27,548 nucleotides of DNA. Origin: Sutterella sp. UBA4713. Its GTDB lineage: Bacteria > Pseudomonadota > Gammaproteobacteria > Burkholderiales > Burkholderiaceae_F. Shown here one piece after another: positions 1 through 7,314 of the stretch (position 1 is the stretch's first letter; each line of letters begins with the position of its first letter). Position numbers and translations under genes: made by a program. The notes beneath the pieces are model-generated. The model worked only from the letters and a program-made list of their open reading frames with translations, had not been told where the DNA came from and did not search any database. The stretch is taken from contig DHJT01000078.1 of assembly GCA_002404465.1 (NCBI GenBank), positions 18,519-46,066 of the forward strand. The letters are read 5' to 3'.

Positions 1-617
1 AGCGACTCCGTAAAATCACGCGCTTGTGGGCTCAAGCACGGCCGATGAGTCCGGGGGATGCCGTCTGGACGTACCTGGAAGGGCGCGGTCTTAATCCGAC
101 GCTTGCCGGATTTGAGATTCGATGCCATGCCGGACTTGAGTATCGCGATGAGACGGGGACCGTGCACGGAACTTTCCCGACGATGCTCACGCGCGTGACC
201 GATGCAAGCGGCCAGGTTGTCAATTTGCATCGTACGTATTTGTCGGACGGGAAAAAGGCTCCGGTCCCGAGCCCTAAGAAACTTATGGCCGGTCCCCTTA
301 AAGGTGCCTTGGTGCGTTTCGGACGCCCCGTCGATATTTTGGGCTTGGCCGAAGGGATTGAGACGGCTTTGGCCTGTGCGCAGCTTTTTTCACTTCCCGT
401 GTGGGCTAGCCTCGGCGTGACAAATATGGCGGCAATTTCCGATTTACCGAGCAGCGTTAAGCGAATCCGTATCTATGCGGACAATGATGCCAACATGGCC
501 GGTTGTGCCGGTGCTTTTGCGTTAGCTCACCGGTTGTCGCTCAAAGGACTGGATGTCAAAGTCATTCCGGCCCCTGATTCAGGAAGCGATTGGCTCGATT
601 TCTTAAATCGGCATTAA
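1..617 (+). CDS. Toprim-domain primase-like protein, 5' end cut off
   Basis: The reading frame is open to the left edge (first full codon at base 3), so this is the C-terminal part of a longer protein. The visible start matches the region seen before the Toprim fold in phage and plasmid primase/helicase-type proteins, with a GDAVWTYLEGRGL segment. The Toprim core follows: a GLAEGIETALA motif with its acidic residue at bases 351-353, then YADNDAN with the paired aspartates at about 480-488. Toprim folds bind Mg2+ and act in priming or nucleotidyl transfer. Such proteins usually belong to prophages, plasmids or integrative elements, so the gene may mark the end of a mobile segment next to waaA. 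No helicase domain, integrase or attachment site is visible. The family call is firm; the biological role is uncertain because the N-terminus is missing. Confidence 0.75.
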   Translation, partial: RLRKITRLWAQARPMSPGDAVWTYLEGRGLNPTLAGFEIRCHAGLEYRDETGTVHGTFPTMLTRVTDASGQVVNLHRTYLSDGKKAPVPSPKKLMAGPLKGALVRFGRPVDILGLAEGIETALACAQLFSLPVWASLGVTNMAAISDLPSSVKRIRIYADNDANMAGCAGAFALAHRLSLKGLDVKVIPAPDSGSDWLDFLNRH

Positions 618-692
618 CAAAGAGTTAACGGTGTCAATGATAGACTTCGCGACGCATGAAAAACGTCACATCATGCGGTTTCGGGGAGAGCA

Positions 693-1964
693 ATGAGTCG
701 GATTTATCGGGTATTGACACGCATGGCATTGCCGATAGCCAAAATGTATTTGCGGTATCGTGCAAAAAAACAACCGGAGTATCTTGAACACTGGGACGAG
801 CGCTTCGGATGGTGTCCGTTTCCGGCGCCGACGTCGCGTCCTCGCCTTTGGCTTCATGCAGTAAGTGTCGGAGAGACTTTGGCCTCACGTAGCCTGATGG
901 CTGAATTCTTAAAGCGCTACCCGGACAGCGAAATTCTTTTAACGTGCATGACGCCGACCGGTCGGCAAATCGGGAAAAAGCTGATGGATGCATGGCCGGG
1001 TCGCATCACGCAGTGCTATCTGCCGTATGACACGCCGGAATTAACGGCCCGCTTTCTCGATCAAACACACCCGAAGATGGGCATTATCATGGAAACGGAA
1101 GTTTGGCCGAATTTGATGGCGGCGGCCCAAGATAGGGCCTTGCCTGTTGTTCTTGCCAATGCCCGCGAATCGGAAAAATCACGTCGCCAGGCGGCGCGAT
1201 TTTTAAGTGTAATGCAACCGGCATTCGCAGCATTTTCGCTTGTTCTGGCACAAAGCGAAGAGGACAAGGAGCGACTTGCCAGCCTCGGGGCTCGAAACAT
1301 CCGTGTTTGCGGGTCGGTGAAATTTGACATTCGTCCGGATGCGGCCCAACAAAATGAGGCTTTTGCCTTAAAAGCGAAGATTGCGCGCCCGATTGTTCTT
1401 CTTGCCAGTACACGACAGGGTGAAGAAAGCCCGCTACTCGATGCACTTGATGTGCTGGATCCGAAGGCCTTAATCTGGCTTGTTCCGCGACATCCGCAAC
1501 GCTTTGATGAGGTTGAGCGACTTTTAAAAACCCGAGGGATTGCCTATACGCGAAAGTCCGTGACGCCTGATTTGCTTGAGGCGGCTCGCCGTGTGCGTGT
1601 CGTCTTGGCCGATACGTTAGGAGAAATGAGCTTTAATTGTGCTTTGGGCGACGTGTGTTTGATGGGAGGAAGTTTCGGCAATTTCGGATCGCAAAATCTC
1701 ATTGAGCCCGCGGCAACGGGGGTTCCCGTAATTGTCGGGCCTTCGACATTTAATTTTGCTAAACCTGCTCAAGATGCCGTTCGGCTCGGGGCCGCGTGTC
1801 GCGTGAAAACACCGCGGGAAGCTATGGAGCTCGCCGATCGATGGCTCCATGACGGCACATTGTCGGAAAGATCGAGAAAAGCACGGGCATTTGCCGCGAG
1901 TTATACGGGGGCAACGGAAAAAATGATGGAGGAAATAGCGCGTCTATGGGAAAAAACGACATAA
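693..1964 (+). CDS. waaA: 3-deoxy-D-manno-octulosonic acid (Kdo) transferase
   Basis: Transfers Kdo from CMP-Kdo to lipid IVA at the inner face of the cytoplasmic membrane, the first step of LPS core assembly. The 423-residue length is normal. The N-terminal part has a short hydrophobic anchor region and the HAVSVGE motif, in which Glu61 matches the catalytic base of GT30 enzymes. The IIMETEVWPN and VLANARESEKS segments follow, and the C-terminal GT-B half has the donor-binding FGNFGSQNLIEPAA stretch. A purine-rich GGGGAGAG lies just before the ATG. Between the Toprim gene and this start (618-692) there is a small 6-bp hairpin (654-659 with 671-676) without a U-tract. The gene overlaps thiD by 19 bases, so the two are probably co-transcribed. 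Whether it adds one or two Kdo residues cannot be read from the sequence. Confidence 0.93.
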   Translation: MSRIYRVLTRMALPIAKMYLRYRAKKQPEYLEHWDERFGWCPFPAPTSRPRLWLHAVSVGETLASRSLMAEFLKRYPDSEILLTCMTPTGRQIGKKLMDAWPGRITQCYLPYDTPELTARFLDQTHPKMGIIMETEVWPNLMAAAQDRALPVVLANARESEKSRRQAARFLSVMQPAFAAFSLVLAQSEEDKERLASLGARNIRVCGSVKFDIRPDAAQQNEAFALKAKIARPIVLLASTRQGEESPLLDALDVLDPKALIWLVPRHPQRFDEVERLLKTRGIAYTRKSVTPDLLEAARRVRVVLADTLGEMSFNCALGDVCLMGGSFGNFGSQNLIEPAATGVPVIVGPSTFNFAKPAQDAVRLGAACRVKTPREAMELADRWLHDGTLSERSRKARAFAASYTGATEKMMEEIARLWEKTT

Positions 1965-2764
1965 AAAACGTTGTGTCGATTGCCGGAGTCGACCCGTCGG
2001 GAGGCGCCGGTCTTTTAGCCGATATCAAAAGCTTGAGTGCTGCCGGCGTATACGGTGCCGGAGTTGTCACGGCTCTTACGGCACAAAACACCCGTGCCGT
2101 TACGGGTGTTTTTCCGATTCCGGGAACATTTATTCGCGAGCAGATCGATACGCTTTTTTCCGATGTACGAATCGATGCCGTCAAGATCGGTATGCTTGCC
2201 GACTCACAGGTAATTCGTGCTGTGGCCGAGAGATTGCGATTTTGGAAGCCACAGTGGATTGTTTTAGACCCCGTAATGGTGGCCAAAAGCGGGGATGCGC
2301 TTTTGGCTCCGGAGGCCGTTCGTGCACTTATTGAAGAACTTTTACCGATAGCAAGTGTGCTGACGCCCAATCTTCCGGAAGCCGGGGTTTTGCTTTCCCG
2401 AACGGTAACCCAGATTGATCAAATGGAACAGGCAGCGCGCGACTTATTCGAGCTTTCCGGTCGCCACTGCGCCGTACTCTTAAAAGGCGGGCATTTGTCC
2501 GGCACCGTATGCCGAGATGTTCTTTTTGACGGAAAGGATGTGACAGAGCGGATAAGTCCGCGTCTGAACACAAAAAACACACATGGCACGGGATGCGCGA
2601 TGTCGTCGTTTCTTGCCGCGTGTCTTGCTCGTACGGGCAATCTCAAAGAAGCGTTCGCTCTGACGCAAGACTGGATGACCCGGGCCATTGCTTCTTCCGA
2701 CGAGCTCGATTGCGGCAAAGGGCACGGACCGATTCATCACTTTGTCAATCTCTGGAAGCATTAG
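1946..2764 (+). CDS. thiD: hydroxymethylpyrimidine / phosphomethylpyrimidine kinase
   Basis: Phosphorylates HMP and HMP-phosphate to HMP-PP for thiamine synthesis and salvage. The 272-residue protein has ribokinase-fold landmarks: the N-terminal SIAGVDPSGGAGLLADIK segment, the IGMLAD and LDPVMVAKSG motifs, LTPNLPEA, and the C-terminal anion-hole segment NTHGTGCAMSS containing the catalytic Cys. The start lies inside the 3' end of waaA (19-base overlap), so translation is probably coupled. No ThiE, ThiC or TPP-riboswitch-like leader is seen nearby. The gene is therefore separated from the rest of its pathway and sits between two envelope genes, which suggests regulation by position in the operon and not by thiamine. 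Confidence 0.93.
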   Translation: MGKNDIKNVVSIAGVDPSGGAGLLADIKSLSAAGVYGAGVVTALTAQNTRAVTGVFPIPGTFIREQIDTLFSDVRIDAVKIGMLADSQVIRAVAERLRFWKPQWIVLDPVMVAKSGDALLAPEAVRALIEELLPIASVLTPNLPEAGVLLSRTVTQIDQMEQAARDLFELSGRHCAVLLKGGHLSGTVCRDVLFDGKDVTERISPRLNTKNTHGTGCAMSSFLAACLARTGNLKEAFALTQDWMTRAIASSDELDCGKGHGPIHHFVNLWKH

Positions 2765-2773
2765 CGTGTTTTG

Positions 2774-2779
2774 TACAAT
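2774..2779 (+). promoter_or_regulatory. possible -10 element ahead of murA
   Basis: The 56-base gap between thiD and murA is A/T-rich and contains TACAAT, one mismatch from the sigma-70 -10 consensus. No good -35 hexamer stands at 16-18 bases upstream, so this is weak. It would give murA its own transcript starting about 30 bases before the ATG. Confidence 0.25.
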
Positions 2780-2820
2780 TGCCAACAACAGAAAAATTTC
2801 GACTATTCGGATAGCTAGGT

Positions 2821-4074
2821 ATGCAAAAACTTAAGATTCTCGGCGGGAATCGTCTTGTCGGACAGGTTCGTGCTTCGGGTGCTAAGAATGCGGCTTTGCC
2901 GATTCTGGCAGCGGCGCTTTTAACATCGGATGAAATGATTGTGCATAACATGCCGGACTTGGCCGATGTTCGGACGATGGGACGCCTTTTGGCCGGCATG
3001 GGTGTTTCGTTTTCTCGCTTGAATGCCGATACGGTGCGCCTTAAGGCCGATGCCGTTGTGAATACTGAAGCTCCTTATGATTTAGTCAAAACCATGCGAG
3101 CCTCTATTATGGTTTTGGGGCCTCTTGTTTCGCGGTTCGGGACAGCGCGTGTTTCGCTTCCGGGCGGGTGCTCTATCGGCGCTCGTCCTGTTGACCAACA
3201 CATTAAGGCCTTAAAAAAGATGGGCGCCGATATCGAGATTGATCACGGATACGTTGACGCGAAAGTGCGCCGCCTCCACGGGAGCAATGTCGTAACGGAC
3301 ATGGTTACGGTTACCGGAACGGAAAATATCATGATGGCTGCCGCTCTTGCCGACGGACAAACGGTCATTGAAAATGCGGCACGTGAACCGGAAGTTGTTG
3401 ATCTAGCTCGCTGTTTAAATGCTATGGGAGCTCGTATTCAAGGAGCCGGGACGGTGCGCATCGTCATTGAAGGGGTTCCTGCCCTTCACGGTTGCGAGTA
3501 CTCGGTGCTTCCCGATCGTATCGAAACGGGAACATTCTTGTGTGCTGCCGTGGCCACGCGCGGAGATGTGCTCGTGACACAGGCGGCTCCTGCTACTTTA
3601 AAAGCAGTTATTGAAAAACTCAGAGCATGCGGGGCAACGATTCAAACGGGGGACGATTGGATTCGTATCCAAATGGATGCACGGCCTCGGGCCGTGGATG
3701 TTCGAACGGCTCCGCACCCGGGATTCCCGACTGACATGCAGGCTCAGTTTATGACATTAAATGCGGTCTCCGCAGGCAGCGGTCGCATTGTGGAAACGAT
3801 TTTTGAAAATCGTTTTATGCATGTGCCTGAGTTGCAACGCATGGGAGCCGATATTACGGTTGAAGGCCATACGGCTGTGGTTCGCGGTGTTCAGTGCCTT
3901 GAAGGCGCCAATGTGATGGCAACGGATTTGCGTGCATCGGCTTCGCTTGTGATTGCCGGCCTTGCGGCACGCGGGCAGACGGTTGTTGATCGTATCTATC
4001 ATTTGGATCGCGGGTACGAGCATATTGAGCAAAAGCTCAGAGGCCTCGGGGCCGACATTGTGCGTATTGATTAG
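2821..4074 (+). CDS. murA: UDP-N-acetylglucosamine 1-carboxyvinyltransferase
   Basis: Catalyses the first committed step of peptidoglycan synthesis in the cytoplasm, transferring enolpyruvate from PEP to UDP-GlcNAc. Its 417 residues are the usual length for the family. The substrate Lys-Asn pair is in SGAKNAALPI (residues 20-29), and the active-site Cys117 is in PGGCSIGARP. The Cys is the residue that fosfomycin alkylates, so the enzyme has the sensitive Cys form and not the Asp form. Later EPSP-synthase-fold repeats include GTENIMMAAALADG, PDRIETGTFLCAA and HPGFPTDMQAQ. The ribosome site is poor: the only AGG lies within three bases of the ATG. The macro-domain gene begins 9 bases after the stop, suggesting a shared transcript. 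Confidence 0.95.
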   Translation: MQKLKILGGNRLVGQVRASGAKNAALPILAAALLTSDEMIVHNMPDLADVRTMGRLLAGMGVSFSRLNADTVRLKADAVVNTEAPYDLVKTMRASIMVLGPLVSRFGTARVSLPGGCSIGARPVDQHIKALKKMGADIEIDHGYVDAKVRRLHGSNVVTDMVTVTGTENIMMAAALADGQTVIENAAREPEVVDLARCLNAMGARIQGAGTVRIVIEGVPALHGCEYSVLPDRIETGTFLCAAVATRGDVLVTQAAPATLKAVIEKLRACGATIQTGDDWIRIQMDARPRAVDVRTAPHPGFPTDMQAQFMTLNAVSAGSGRIVETIFENRFMHVPELQRMGADITVEGHTAVVRGVQCLEGANVMATDLRASASLVIAGLAARGQTVVDRIYHLDRGYEHIEQKLRGLGADIVRID

Positions 4075-4083
4075 GTTGAATCC

Positions 4084-4608
4084 ATGCAAAAACGTCTTCT
4101 CCTCCTACAAGGAGACATTACCGCTCTTGCTGTTGACGCTATTGTCAATGCAGCCAATAGCACCTTGCTTGGAGGCGCGGGGGTAGACGGAGCCATTCAC
4201 AGAGCGGCGGGGCCGAGGCTTTTGCACTATTGCGCTACGCTCGGCGGGTGTCCGACCGGACAAAGCCGCTTAACGCCTGGGTTCGATCTGACGGCACGAT
4301 TCGTAATTCACACGGTCGGTCCCGTTTGGAAAGGAGGGGCTTTCGGGGAAGAAAAACTCCTTGCTTCCTGCTACACAACGGCACTTGATATTGCGCAACG
4401 CGAGCAGTTAATGTCTGTTGCTTTTCCGTGTGTTAGTTGCGGCGTGTATCGTTTTCCGATTGAAAAAGCCAGCCGAATTGCCGTGAAAACAGTTTATGAG
4501 CATGCCTTTGCGGGGGATGTCGTTTTCTGTTGCTTTAGTGAATCGGACCGAATGGTTTACGCGCAAACATTCCGAAATCTGGGTGTGCCGTACGTGCAAA
4601 GCTTTTAG
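4084..4608 (+). CDS. macro-domain ADP-ribose / O-acetyl-ADP-ribose hydrolase
   Basis: A single-domain 174-residue macro protein of the YmdB/MacroD type, which bind ADP-ribose and hydrolyse O-acetyl-ADP-ribose or mono-ADP-ribosyl groups. Visible family motifs are QGDITALAVDAIVNAANS near the N-terminus, the glycine-rich LLGGAGVDGAIHRAAG loop with the usual Asn and Asp residues, CPTGQSRLTPGF, VIHTVGPVW, and SVAFPCVSCGVYRFP. It lies 9 bases after murA, and its stop overlaps the convergent trmB stop by 4 bases, leaving no room for a separate terminator. There is no DarT-like or sirtuin-like partner beside it, so a housekeeping deacetylase or ADP-ribosyl hydrolase role is the more likely reading. 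Confidence 0.88.
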   Translation: MQKRLLLLQGDITALAVDAIVNAANSTLLGGAGVDGAIHRAAGPRLLHYCATLGGCPTGQSRLTPGFDLTARFVIHTVGPVWKGGAFGEEKLLASCYTTALDIAQREQLMSVAFPCVSCGVYRFPIEKASRIAVKTVYEHAFAGDVVFCCFSESDRMVYAQTFRNLGVPYVQSF

Positions 4609-5324
4609 ATGCGTGTGAAAACCAAGTCCCAAATGCCGTATCCCAAACCTTCGCCGCGCGCCTGGAACTTGGTCCTCGGTCGCTCGCATAAGGGATTGGC
4701 TTGAACAGGCGCGTACCCCGTCCCGTTTAGGTTCTTTAAAAGAGGTTCGCCTTGTAAAACGGCGAGCATCTGTTCGGCGTAGTCTTCCCAGTCCGTGGCG
4801 CAATGTATGTATCCGCCCGGAATCAGCTTTTGAGCTAGAAGATGCACGAAAGGCGGTTGAATCAGACGCCTTTTGTGATGCCGTGCTTTTCGCCAAGGAT
4901 CAGGAAAGAAAACATGGATGCCGGCCAAGGAGTCCGGAGCAATCATGTCGCGAACGACCTCAACGGCATCGTGACGAGCAATGCGGATGTTTGACAGTGA
5001 AAGATCCTTAATACGTCGGCATAAGGCCCCGACGCCGGCTGCAAAGACTTCGCAACCGAGAAAATCAATTTCAGGATGAGCGGCCGCGATAGCGGCCGTT
5101 GTTTCACCCATGCCGCAACCGATTTCCAAAACCATCGGGGCCGTGCGATGAAAAAGTGTTTCGGCATTGAGAAGTGTCTTTTCGTACGCAACGCAGTACT
5201 TAGGGAAAAGTTCCTGCAAGGCCCGTTCCTGAGCCGAGGAAATATGGCCGCGACGCATCACAAAACTGCGGATGTGACGTTTTTTAAGTTCTTCGATTTC
5301 TTCGGCTGTAGGCTCTTTTTTCAT
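4605..5324 (-). CDS. trmB: tRNA (guanine-N7-)-methyltransferase
   Basis: Methylates N7 of G46 in the variable loop of tRNA, using S-adenosylmethionine. The 239-residue protein has the TrmB hallmarks: the RSFVMRRGHIS N-terminal motif, the SAM-binding VLEIGCGMGETT loop, the acidic FLGCEVF strand, and the catalytic stretch HVFFPDPWRKARHHKRRL. The end has ATDWEDYAEQML and the conserved TKFQARGEGLGYGIWDLVF tail. It is leftward and convergent with the macro-domain gene. Upstream lies the tRNA-Gly terminator at 5347-5373, so trmB probably starts its own transcript in the short gap at 5325-5346 or is read through from tRNA-Gly. The ribosome site is weak (AAGA). Confidence 0.94.
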   Translation of the reverse strand: MKKEPTAEEIEELKKRHIRSFVMRRGHISSAQERALQELFPKYCVAYEKTLLNAETLFHRTAPMVLEIGCGMGETTAAIAAAHPEIDFLGCEVFAAGVGALCRRIKDLSLSNIRIARHDAVEVVRDMIAPDSLAGIHVFFPDPWRKARHHKRRLIQPPFVHLLAQKLIPGGYIHCATDWEDYAEQMLAVLQGEPLLKNLNGTGYAPVQANPLCERPRTKFQARGEGLGYGIWDLVFTRI

Positions 5325-5346
5325 AGATCTTAAAAGGCGGCGTTAA

Positions 5347-5373
5347 AAAAACGGACCGCACGGATCCGTTTTT
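5347..5373 (-). terminator. intrinsic terminator after tRNA-Gly
   Basis: Inverted repeat AAAAACGGA / TCCGTTTTT, a 9-bp stem with a 9-base loop. On the minus strand the stem is followed by a run of seven T residues. It lies 8 bases beyond the CCA end of the tRNA-Gly gene, in the right place to end that transcript. The A-run on the other side means it could also stop rightward transcription. Confidence 0.75.
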
Positions 5374-5381
5374 GCAGTGTC

Positions 5382-5455
5382 TGGAGCGGGCGAAGGGAAT
5401 CGAACCCTCGTATAAAGCTTGGGAAGCTTTCGTTCTGCCATTGAACTACGCCCGC
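5382..5455 (-). tRNA. glyU: tRNA-Gly, anticodon CCC
   Basis: The minus strand folds into a full cloverleaf of 74 bases including an encoded CCA end. The acceptor stem is GCGGGCG/CGCCCGC, the D-arm contains TTCAATGGCAGAA, and the anticodon stem AAAGC/GCTTT encloses the loop TTCCCAA, giving anticodon CCC for GGG codons. The T-arm has GGTTCGATTCC. It closely resembles the Escherichia coli glyU tRNA as remembered. The 5' end is 31 bases after the metI stop, so it may be processed from the metNI transcript. A terminator follows. Confidence 0.95.
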
Positions 5456-5486
5456 ACAGGCTCGCAATTATGCCCGAATTTCACAC

Positions 5487-6140
5487 TCATTTGTGGCGAA
5501 GCTTCAGAACAATCCAATCGCCCAAACTCTGAATGGACTGCACGAAAGCGATCAAAATGACCACAACGGCACACATCACGTCTGGCATGAAACGTTGATA
5601 TCCGTATCGAATGCCCATGTCGCCCAAACCGCCGCCGCCGATAGCTCCGGCCATTGCCGATGCGCCGATGAGTGAAATAAAACTAATGGTCAGTCCGGCC
5701 ACAATCCCCGGAAGGGCCTCCGGTAAAAGCACTTTTGTGATGATTTGATAATCCGTTGCTCCCATCGCCAGAGCAGCCTCCACAAGTCCCGGGTCAACTT
5801 CGCGCAGACTGGTTTCGACAAGGCGCGAAATCAGAGGTGTGACGGCAATTGTCAGCGGGACGATCGCGGCTGCTGTTCCGATGGAAGTTCCCGCAATGAG
5901 GCGTGTGAGCGGAATGATGGCGACCATTAAGATAATAAAGGGAGTGGATCGCACGGCATTGACGATCCAGCCGACAATCTGATTGGAGATAGGCATCGGA
6001 GCAATGCCCTTGGCGGACGTGGCATAGAGCAAAACGCCGAGCGGAATTCCGAATACGGAACCGAGCAGGCCGGAGATTCCGACCATGATGCAGGTGTCGA
6101 CAAATGAGTCAAAGAGCATCCAAATCATTTCAGAGGACAT
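5487..6140 (-). CDS. metI: methionine ABC transporter permease
   Basis: The integral-membrane channel subunit of the high-affinity D/L-methionine importer, located in the inner membrane. The 217-residue protein has five to six hydrophobic segments, starting at about residue 15. Family-specific stretches include GIPLGVLLY, NAVRSTPFIILMVAIIPLTRLIAGTS and the EAA coupling motif region VEAALAMGATDYQIITKVLLPEALPGI, which contacts the ATPase. Its start overlaps the metN 3' end by 11 bases, as expected for a co-translated pair. No gene for the substrate-binding lipoprotein MetQ follows; tRNA-Gly comes next. Confidence 0.93.
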   Translation of the reverse strand: MSSEMIWMLFDSFVDTCIMVGISGLLGSVFGIPLGVLLYATSAKGIAPMPISNQIVGWIVNAVRSTPFIILMVAIIPLTRLIAGTSIGTAAAIVPLTIAVTPLISRLVETSLREVDPGLVEAALAMGATDYQIITKVLLPEALPGIVAGLTISFISLIGASAMAGAIGGGGLGDMGIRYGYQRFMPDVMCAVVVILIAFVQSIQSLGDWIVLKLRHK

Positions 6141-7182
6141 AGTCGGTAATCTCCTTGACGGTCACGTTTTGTTTGCGCAGGTACTGCACGGTCTTTTCAA
6201 GCGTTTCTTGCGGGCACTGCAACATGACGGTGAGCGTGCCGAAGTTTTTTTCTTGAATCTGATCGACATTGGCAAGCAAAATGCTCAAGTCCACATTAAA
6301 CAGGCGCGAGGCTTCGCTGATGACGGGCCTGTCAACTTCGTCCCCGATGAAAGTCAAGCGCAAGATGTGCTCGCTTTGCTCTGCGGAGTTTTCTTTTAAG
6401 GTGGCGCGGAGTCTTTGCACCATCGAGGGGGGAATCGTTTGTGACATCACGGTTCCGACCATCTTGCGTGTGGTTTCATGTTGCGGGTTGCGGAAAATAT
6501 CAAGCACGTCGCCTTGCTCGACGACCTGGCCGGCATTCATTACGGCCACACGATCGCAAATCTGCTTAACCACGTCCATTTGGTGTGTGATCATAACAAT
6601 CGTCAGGCCTAGTTCCGTATTGATTTTTTTCAGAAGGTCCAGCGTAGCCACCGTCGTTTCCGGATCTAAGGCGCTTGTGGCCTCGTCGCTTAAAAGCACC
6701 TTCGGGTCGCTGGCTAAAGCTCTTGCAATGCCGACGCGTTGTTTTTGTCCGCCTGAAAGTTGGGCCGGATATTTGTGCAAGTGATCGGTCAGTCCGACAA
6801 GCTCAATGAGCGGCTCGACCTTGCGACGGATCTGCTCGCTCTTAAGGCCGATGAGTTCGAGCGGAAAGGAAACGTTTTCATATACGGTTCGTGTCGAAAG
6901 GATATTGAAGTGCTGAAAAATCATGGCAATGTGCTGGCGCATCTTGCGCAAATCCCTTTCGTCCAGGGAATTCAGACACACGCCGTCTACGGTCACGCAG
7001 CCTTCGGTCGGACGATTCAGTAGGTTTATGCAGCGCACCAAGGTGGATTTGCCGGCACCGGAGCGACCGATGATGCCGAAGATCTCTTTACGGTGAATTT
7101 CTAAAGAAACATCGCGCAGAGCATAAAAATCCCCGCCCTCGGGGGTTTTAAAGCGCTGTGTGATATGGTCGAGTTTAATCAT
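6130..7182 (-). CDS. metN: methionine ABC transporter ATP-binding protein
   Basis: The ATPase subunit that powers the MetNI importer from the cytoplasmic side. The nucleotide-binding domain has Walker A GRSGAGKS (residues 39-46), signature LSGGQ (142-146), Walker B ending in Asp166-Glu167, and the switch His200. Residues from about 260 to 345 form the C-terminal NIL/C2 domain, with LTFIGDEVDRPVISEASRLF and a KNFGTLTVML strand. In known MetN proteins this domain binds methionine and inhibits transport when the amino acid is abundant. The 350-residue length is normal. The leader (7183-7300) holds two competing hairpins described separately. The ribosome site is only a distant GGA. Confidence 0.95.
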   Translation of the reverse strand: MIKLDHITQRFKTPEGGDFYALRDVSLEIHRKEIFGIIGRSGAGKSTLVRCINLLNRPTEGCVTVDGVCLNSLDERDLRKMRQHIAMIFQHFNILSTRTVYENVSFPLELIGLKSEQIRRKVEPLIELVGLTDHLHKYPAQLSGGQKQRVGIARALASDPKVLLSDEATSALDPETTVATLDLLKKINTELGLTIVMITHQMDVVKQICDRVAVMNAGQVVEQGDVLDIFRNPQHETTRKMVGTVMSQTIPPSMVQRLRATLKENSAEQSEHILRLTFIGDEVDRPVISEASRLFNVDLSILLANVDQIQEKNFGTLTVMLQCPQETLEKTVQYLRKQNVTVKEITDYVL

Positions 7183-7200
7183 GAAGTGGTTTCCGACGAC

Positions 7201-7236
7201 AAAAAGACACGAAGCAACCGTTTCTTTCGTGGTTGC
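7201..7236 (-). promoter_or_regulatory. candidate attenuator-like alternative hairpins in metN leader
   Basis: Reading leftward, the transcript contains, in order, arm 1 GCAACC (7236-7231), arm 2 CACGAA (7231-7226), arm 1' GGTTGC (7219-7214) and arm 2' TTCGTG (7213-7208), then TCTTTTT (7207-7201). Arms 1/1' and 2/2' are each perfectly complementary over 6 bp. Their order is interleaved with no linker bases and one shared base, so they should be mutually exclusive. Hairpin 2 followed by the T-run resembles a weak terminator and hairpin 1 would block it. No known methionine or SAM riboswitch consensus was recognised. Function is inferred from structure only. Confidence 0.35.
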
Positions 7237-7287
7237 CGCACGTGTGTAAAGAAGTGTCAGTTTAATGATTTTCCGCTGAACTTGCTG

Positions 7288-7314
7288 AAAAACCCCGAGA
7301 TTTCAGACGGGTTT
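7288..7314 (-). terminator. probable intrinsic terminator at the dnaQ 3' end
   Basis: On the minus strand AAACCCG (7314-7308) pairs with CGGGGTTT (7297-7290) with one bulged G, followed by a T-run. The upstream arm covers the last codons of dnaQ and the loop contains its TGA. It would separate the dnaQ transcript from metNI. Confidence 0.5.

Noticed and set aside
634..993. A 119-codon leftward open frame across the start of waaA
   Set aside because: It lies antisense to a clearly conserved gene, has no family features and no ribosome site; it is a by-product of codon bias.
4084..4608. A DarTG-like toxin-antitoxin system, suggested by the macro domain
   Set aside because: No DarT-type ADP-ribosyltransferase gene is adjacent; the neighbours are murA and trmB.
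5372..5560. A 62-codon rightward frame over the tRNA-Gly gene
   Set aside because: It reads through the complement of a well-formed tRNA and the metI 3' end; its sequence resembles common spurious tRNA-antisense proteins.
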